Of a stretch of 8,091 nucleotides of DNA, positions 4,566 through 8,091 are shown piece by piece. Each line of letters starts with the position of its first letter. The stretch's first letter is position 1. The DNA comes from Candidatus Bathyarchaeota archaeon ex4484_135. Its GTDB lineage: Archaea; Thermoproteota; Bathyarchaeia; EX4484-135. Below the pieces are notes generated by a model, which saw nothing but the letters and a program-made list of their open reading frames with translations, was not told the DNA's origin and searched no databases. Location of the stretch: contig NJEJ01000082.1 of NCBI GenBank assembly GCA_002255025.1, positions 1 to 8,091 of the forward strand, in the 5' to 3' direction. The translations under genes and the position numbers were made by a program.

Positions 4566-6302
4566 ATGGAGAGTAAGGACAAGTATGAGCTGGTGAGCGA
4601 GCTGGCGAGACGTAGGGGCTTCTTCTGGCCTGCACTCGAGATATACGGCGGCGTCAGCGGCTTCATATGCTACGGCCCCCTCGGCGTTATCATGAAGGAG
4701 AAGATAATCAAGAAGTTCAGGGACATCTTCATAAGGCCCCTGAGGGCCCTGGAGATAGACTCGCCCGTCATAATGCCGGAGAAGGTCTTCGAGGCCTCCG
4801 GACACTTAGAGCACTTTAAGGAGCCCATGGTCGAGTGCCTGAAGTGCGGCCGCAAGTTCAGGGCCGATCACCTACTGGAGGAAGCAGGCGTTTTAGATGC
4901 TGAGAAGCTGGGCTTAGATGAGATAATGGCCGAGTTGGAGGCCAGGGCCATAAGATGTCCTGAGTGCGGCGGCGAGTTCGGGAAACCCAGCTACTTCACG
5001 ACCATGTTCTCGACCACCATAGGCCCCTACTCGGACGCCGTCGGATACGGCCGCCCCGAGGCAGCACAGGGCATATTCGTGGAGTTCAAACGCCTCTACG
5101 AGCAGGCCAGGAAGAAGCTGCCCTTCGGCGTGGTCCAGATAGGGAGGGCCCTAAGGAACGAGATATCGCCCAGGCAGGGGCCGATAAGGCTCAGGGAGTT
5201 CACCATAATCGATTACGAGTTCTTCTTCGACCCAGAGGACCCAAGCTGCCCCAGGCTGCCCGAGGTCGAAGATGAGGTCCTGAGGCTCCTGCCGAAGGAG
5301 GTCCGCCTCAAGGGCTCTGAGGAGCCCGTGGAGGTCACGGTGCGTGAGGCCCTCGACAAGGGCTACATAATGATGGAGTGGATGGCCTACTTCATGGCCC
5401 TCGCCAAGCGTTTCCTAGAGGAGCTCGGCGTCCCGGGCGACAAACAGCGGTTCATAGAGAAGCTGGAGTGGGAGAGGGCCCACTATTCCGTCCAGGGCTA
5501 CGACCAGGAGGTCTGGACGGACCGCTGGGGCTGGGTCGAGGTCTCTGGCCATAACTACCGGACCGATTACGACCTCGGGAGGCACATGAAGTGGTCCGGG
5601 GTTGACCTGACGGCCTTCAAGGAGTTCAAGGAGCCCAAGAAGGTCATGGAACTGGTCGTGAAGCCGAACGTGGAAGCTATAAAAGAGGATTTCGGTGAGG
5701 AAGCCCCTGAGGTCCTCAAGGCCCTCTCCAAGGCCGACAAGGCCGAGCTGGCCCGTTCCGTCGAGGAGGAGGGCTCCGTTAAGCTAGGCTCCTACGAGCT
5801 GAGCAGGAAGCACATGATCATCTCGAAGGTCGAGAGGACGGTGAAGGGCAAGCACTTCGTCCCCCACGTCATAGAGCCTTCCTTCGGCCTGGACAGGCTC
5901 GTCTACATAACGCTCGAATACGCCTACACGGTCAAGGACGGCCGTGTGGTCCTCAGGCTGCCCAGGGACATCGCACCCGTCCAGGTGGCCGTCCTGCCCC
6001 TCTTGAGCCGGGATGGTTTGCCCGAGAAGGCCAGGGAGGTCTACGAGCTGCTGCTGTCCGAGGGCTTCGACGTCGAATATGACGAATCGGGCTCCATAGG
6101 CAGGCGTTATGCTAGGTGTGACGAGATAGGAATACCGATAGCCATCACGGTTGACCACAGGACCCTGGAAGACGGCACGGTAACACTGAGGGACCGGGAC
6201 ACGTGGAAGCAGGTCAGGACGCCCATAAAGGAGCTGCCCTCTCTCCTGTACGCCTTCTTCAAGAAAAGGCTGGAATTCGACCAGCTTGGCAAGCCCCTCT
6301 GA
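4566..6302 (+). CDS. glyS: Glycyl-tRNA synthetase (archaeal/eukaryotic dimeric class II type)
   Basis: 578 residues, a full length for the archaeal enzyme, which charges tRNA-Gly with glycine using ATP in the cytoplasm. The N-terminus has ARRRGFFWPALEIYGGVSGF and CYGPLG, typical of this type. Two Cys pairs, C91-x2-C94 and C131-x2-C134, form a likely zinc-ribbon insertion. Motif 2 is seen at about 193-222 (GRALRNEISPRQG, then REFTIIDYEFFF). A YRTDYDLGRH block follows near 331-340, and motif 3 is at about 435-446 (EPSFGLDRLVY). The C-terminal anticodon-binding domain spans about 469-560, with APVQVAVLPL and GRRYARCDEIGIPIAITVD. No frameshift or missing block is apparent, unlike the gene divergent to it. 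The start ATG 4566 is chosen because residues before it are not family-like and GGAGG is close upstream. It is transcribed away from serA from a shared TATA region; an 84-base gap follows before the next gene. Confidence 0.95.
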   Translation: MESKDKYELVSELARRRGFFWPALEIYGGVSGFICYGPLGVIMKEKIIKKFRDIFIRPLRALEIDSPVIMPEKVFEASGHLEHFKEPMVECLKCGRKFRADHLLEEAGVLDAEKLGLDEIMAELEARAIRCPECGGEFGKPSYFTTMFSTTIGPYSDAVGYGRPEAAQGIFVEFKRLYEQARKKLPFGVVQIGRALRNEISPRQGPIRLREFTIIDYEFFFDPEDPSCPRLPEVEDEVLRLLPKEVRLKGSEEPVEVTVREALDKGYIMMEWMAYFMALAKRFLEELGVPGDKQRFIEKLEWERAHYSVQGYDQEVWTDRWGWVEVSGHNYRTDYDLGRHMKWSGVDLTAFKEFKEPKKVMELVVKPNVEAIKEDFGEEAPEVLKALSKADKAELARSVEEEGSVKLGSYELSRKHMIISKVERTVKGKHFVPHVIEPSFGLDRLVYITLEYAYTVKDGRVVLRLPRDIAPVQVAVLPLLSRDGLPEKAREVYELLLSEGFDVEYDESGSIGRRYARCDEIGIPIAITVDHRTLEDGTVTLRDRDTWKQVRTPIKELPSLLYAFFKKRLEFDQLGKPL

Positions 6303-6323
6303 CCAGGCCTCATGAATTGGGAA

Positions 6324-6334
6324 TAGTTTTTAAG
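6324..6334 (+). promoter_or_regulatory. TATA box for the DUF47-endA pair
   Basis: TAGTTTTTAAG in the 84-base gap after glyS has a TTTTTAA core and predicts initiation near 6357, about 30 bases before the GTG start at 6387. The T run might also help end the glyS transcript. Confidence 0.5.
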
Positions 6335-6349
6335 CATTGAGGTGCTTAA
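6330..6349. promoter_or_regulatory. Inverted repeat overlapping the DUF47 promoter, possible operator
   Basis: TTAAGCA at 6330-6336 and TGCTTAA at 6343-6349 are perfect 7-base inverted arms around the spacer TTGAGG. The left arm overlaps the end of the TATA box and the right arm reaches close to the predicted transcription start. A dimeric regulator bound there would block the transcription machinery. A weak hairpin ending glyS transcription is the alternative. Confidence 0.45.
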
Positions 6350-6386
6350 CCAAGTGAAGGCAACCGTCAGCTGAGTGGTGGTGAGA

Positions 6387-7040
6387 GTGCTACCCTCGGA
6401 CATGGTGCTGAGGGGCAGGACGGCCATCCTGAGGGCGTGCCAGAGCTATGTCCAGAAGGTCGTGAACATGGCCAGGCTCACGCTTGACATCGTGGATTGT
6501 TTTAGGAAGTGGGATAAAGACGGGGCAGAGCAGCTCTTCATACGTATGAGGGAGCTAGAGGACCTCTTACACGAGGATAGGGGACGCATAATAGAGAGCC
6601 TGGCCTCGGCAGGTGCCATGCTCCCCTGCCGAGATGACGTGATGCGTTTCCTCTACCAGATAAGCGAGATCGCTGATTTCTACGAGGGGGCCGTCTTCCG
6701 AATGATACAGCTCATGAAAGGGCAGAAGCTCCCGGCGAGGCTGAGGGAGAGCATAGCACGGTTGGCCGATGAGGTAGGCCAGATAGTGGAGAAGCTGCAC
6801 GAGGTAGCCATGGCCTTGACCATGAACCCGGTAGCCGCCAGGACCCTCATATCGGAGGTAGAATCCCTCGAACGCGAGATAGATATGCTCTATCGGGAGA
6901 TTGAGATGAAGATACTCGAGGAGAACTTGAAGCTGAAGACCATATTCTTGGCCCGGGACGTGGTGAAGTTCTTCGAGGACGCAGCAGATAAGGTGTTGGA
7001 CGCAGCCGACACGGCTAGGATACTCGCCATGGCCCTCTAG
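6387..7040 (+). CDS. DUF47 / PhoU-like protein
   Basis: 217 almost entirely helical residues. The pattern matches the DUF47 (PhoU-related) family: a DDVMRFLYQISEIADFYEGA block at 83-102, and near the C-terminus a metal-binding-like FFEDAADKVLDAADTARIL block at 195-213 (E197, D201, D205, D208). The middle, about 152-185, is charged with a coiled-coil look. In archaea such proteins usually sit next to Pit-type phosphate transporters and are thought to regulate phosphate uptake. No transporter lies in this window, so its partner is unknown. GTG 6387 is preferred because GGTG at 6377-6380 stands six bases upstream; GTG 6375, 6378 and 6381 in the same frame would place the SD inside the gene, and ATG 6402 is a further option. 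The stop at 7038-7040 lies immediately before the endA SD/start region, indicating an operon with endA. A promoter with an inverted repeat lies upstream. Confidence 0.78.
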   Translation: MLPSDMVLRGRTAILRACQSYVQKVVNMARLTLDIVDCFRKWDKDGAEQLFIRMRELEDLLHEDRGRIIESLASAGAMLPCRDDVMRFLYQISEIADFYEGAVFRMIQLMKGQKLPARLRESIARLADEVGQIVEKLHEVAMALTMNPVAARTLISEVESLEREIDMLYREIEMKILEENLKLKTIFLARDVVKFFEDAADKVLDAADTARILAMAL

Positions 7041-7043
7041 GTG
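7040..7043 (+). promoter_or_regulatory. Shine-Dalgarno site of endA
   Basis: GGTG beginning at the last base of the DUF47 stop codon lies six bases before ATG 7050. It argues for that ATG rather than GTG 7041, which is itself part of the site. Confidence 0.55.
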
Positions 7044-7049
7044 CCCGCC

Positions 7050-7622
7050 ATGGTGGGTGAGAGCGAGCGGGCCCCTGTTAAGGCCGAGCTCGTAGGGAGC
7101 TTCTTGGTGATATGGGATAAGGAGAAGGCCAGAGAGATATTTAAGCTGGGATTCTTCGGGAAGCCCCTCGGCATCCCCAAGCCCAAGGGCCCCTATTTTG
7201 ACGCCCCCCTGATACTTGACATAATGGAGGGCCTCTACCTCTTGGAGAAAGGCTTGATAAGCATTTACAAAGGTCCAGAAGGCCGTGAGGTCAAAGCTGA
7301 GGAGCTCAAGAAAATAGGCAGGACAATATACAAGGACTTCGACCTGAAGTACGAGGTCTACAAGGACCTCAGGGACTCCGGCCTGGTCGTGATATCCGGC
7401 ATAAAATTCGGGTGCGATTTCGCCGTTTACAGGCGTGGGCCGGGCCTGGAGCACGCACCATACCTCATATCAGTCCTGAGGCCCGATGACGTCCTGACGG
7501 CCTCCGACGTGGTCAGGGCCGGTCGGCTGGCCACATCGGTCCGCAAGAGGTTCATAGTGGCCGTGCTGGACAGGCCGGGCGGGCGGATAAGGTACCTCAT
7601 GTTCAAGTGGTTCAGGGCCTAG
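7050..7622 (+). CDS. endA: tRNA-intron endonuclease, catalytic subunit
   Basis: 190 residues, the usual size of the single-repeat archaeal enzyme, which cuts bulge-helix-bulge motifs to remove introns from tRNA (and some rRNA) precursors. The N-terminal domain holds IWDKEKAREIFKLGFFGKPL around 21-40 and LDIMEGLYLLEKG around 56-68. The catalytic domain shows GIKFGCDFAVYRRGPGLEHAPY at about 117-138 and DVVRAGRLATSVRKRFIVAV at 153-172. The catalytic triad is visible as Y127, H135 and K166, with the normal His-Lys spacing. Crenarchaeal enzymes often need a second, non-catalytic subunit, which is not in this window. ATG 7050 has GGTG six bases upstream; GTG 7041 directly after the DUF47 stop is the alternative. 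It appears co-transcribed with the DUF47 gene. Its last 153 bases are overlapped antisense by the frame of the next, convergent gene. Confidence 0.93.
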   Translation: MVGESERAPVKAELVGSFLVIWDKEKAREIFKLGFFGKPLGIPKPKGPYFDAPLILDIMEGLYLLEKGLISIYKGPEGREVKAEELKKIGRTIYKDFDLKYEVYKDLRDSGLVVISGIKFGCDFAVYRRGPGLEHAPYLISVLRPDDVLTASDVVRAGRLATSVRKRFIVAVLDRPGGRIRYLMFKWFRA

Positions 7623-8072
7623 AACGAACCTGCACTTCTTGAGCACCTCAACCCTCAGGGCACCGGAGGGCACTTCTACCACATCGCAATCCACGATGCC
7701 GAAGATCTTCTCCCTGATGAGCTCTGCTCCCACGTCTGGCTTTATCACCAGCTTCTTTATCCCCACGAGGAACAACGGCCTCTCGGCCTTCTCCAACGTG
7801 GCCTTATCGAGCTCCAGGTGCCCTATGCCGCTCACCACCTGGACGCCCATGCGGCTTATGGTGTTGCCAGCCCTCTCGAGGGCCTTCCCAAGCTCGGATA
7901 GGGCACCGCCCAGGGATTCCACAATGGAGAGGTAGAGCTTGAAGGCCTGGGTGGCTACTTCCCCGGCCGTCTTGCCCCAAAACTTGGCCAAGCTGACCAG
8001 GGCCCGGTAGACCTCCTTGTCCACGCCCTTTATGGTTATGGTGCCCCTCGTCTCACGTCTTGGCTCGGTCAT
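7470..8072 (-). CDS. Uncharacterised protein with ribbon-helix-helix-like N-terminus
   Basis: I do not recognise this gene. The open frame is 200 residues. Residues 10-50 read as a short strand (TITIKGV), a helix (DKEVYRALVSLAKFWG), a turn and a second helix (TAGEVATQAFKLYLSI), the layout of a ribbon-helix-helix DNA-binding fold. A helical linker about 51-70 follows, then a mixed segment 71-150 with LFLVGIKKLVIKPDVGAELI and IFGIVDCDVVEVP. From residue 151 on, the sequence is antisense to endA, rich in P, G, H and Q, and looks like non-coding shadow. The real protein probably ends near residue 150. A TAG exists at 7619-7621 in the +1 frame, so a small indel (true or sequencing) could explain the overrun. 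ATG 8072 has GGGGTGA at 8077-8083. It could be a transcription regulator, by fold resemblance only. Confidence 0.6.
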   Translation of the reverse strand: MTEPRRETRGTITIKGVDKEVYRALVSLAKFWGKTAGEVATQAFKLYLSIVESLGGALSELGKALERAGNTISRMGVQVVSGIGHLELDKATLEKAERPLFLVGIKKLVIKPDVGAELIREKIFGIVDCDVVEVPSGALRVEVLKKCRFVLGPEPLEHEVPYPPARPVQHGHYEPLADRCGQPTGPDHVGGRQDVIGPQD

Positions 8073-8076
8073 TCTC

Positions 8077-8083
8077 TCACCCC
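8077..8083 (-). promoter_or_regulatory. Shine-Dalgarno site of the ribbon-helix-helix-like gene
   Basis: GGGGTGA on the minus strand, four bases before ATG 8072; it supports that start. The 8 bases beyond it to the window edge are too few to judge a promoter. Confidence 0.6.
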
Positions 8084-8091
8084 AGGTTTTA

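Noticed and set aside
5784..6158. Minus-strand 124-codon frame opposite glyS
   Set aside because: Antisense to the anticodon-binding part of glycyl-tRNA synthetase; no SD or family signal.
6567..7454. Long minus-strand open frame of 295 codons
   Set aside because: It lies wholly antisense to the DUF47-like gene and endA, both clearly coding, and its composition has no recognisable family pattern; a shadow of G+C-rich codon structure.

Overview
The window looks archaeal, most likely from a thermophile of the Thermoproteota (crenarchaeal) side. It carries a tRNA-intron endonuclease of archaeal EndA type, an archaeal/eukaryotic-type glycyl-tRNA synthetase, a DUF47/PhoU-like protein, a DUF166-like protein and a separate-subunit 2-oxoacid:ferredoxin oxidoreductase. 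Intergenic regions contain TATA-box-like elements, Shine-Dalgarno sites are of the GGTGA/GGAGG type, GTG and TTG starts are common, and codons such as AGG (Arg) and ATA (Ile) dominate in a G+C-rich sequence. The placement rests on gene types and style; no marker fixes a lower rank.

Layout. (1) Positions 1-1590, minus strand: an operon of an FrhB/FdhB-like iron-sulfur flavoprotein, a KorD-type ferredoxin (ATGA overlap) and the N-terminus of KorA, which runs off the left edge. The ferredoxin is broken by an internal deletion plus frameshift. (2) 1694-3600, plus strand: a radical SAM protein with an extra C-terminal cysteine cluster, overlapping by four bases (TTGA) a DUF166-like protein. This coupled pair is the best candidate for an uncharacterised function. 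(3) 3593-4493, minus strand: a D-3-phosphoglycerate dehydrogenase-like gene (SerA type), also broken by an internal deletion plus frameshift that removes the catalytic-glutamate region. (4) 4566-6302, plus strand: intact glycyl-tRNA synthetase. (5) 6387-7622, plus strand: a DUF47/PhoU-like gene followed closely by endA. A 7-bp inverted repeat sits at the promoter of this pair. (6) 7470-8072, minus strand: an unrecognised protein with a ribbon-helix-helix-like N-terminus, whose frame runs about 150 bases antisense into endA.

Two intergenic spacers (about 1591-1693 and 4494-4565) separate divergent genes, and each holds a TATA element readable in both directions. Coding density is very high and there is no gene-free stretch over 300 bases. 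I saw no tRNA, rRNA, CRISPR or insertion sequence.

The genes fall into three working themes. One is ferredoxin-linked 2-oxoacid oxidation with a flavin/F420-type electron partner. One is tRNA charging and splicing. One is a radical SAM plus DUF166 module of unknown chemistry. The two broken genes have lesions of similar estimated size and the same frame change, so an assembly or cloning artefact must be considered before calling them true pseudogenes.
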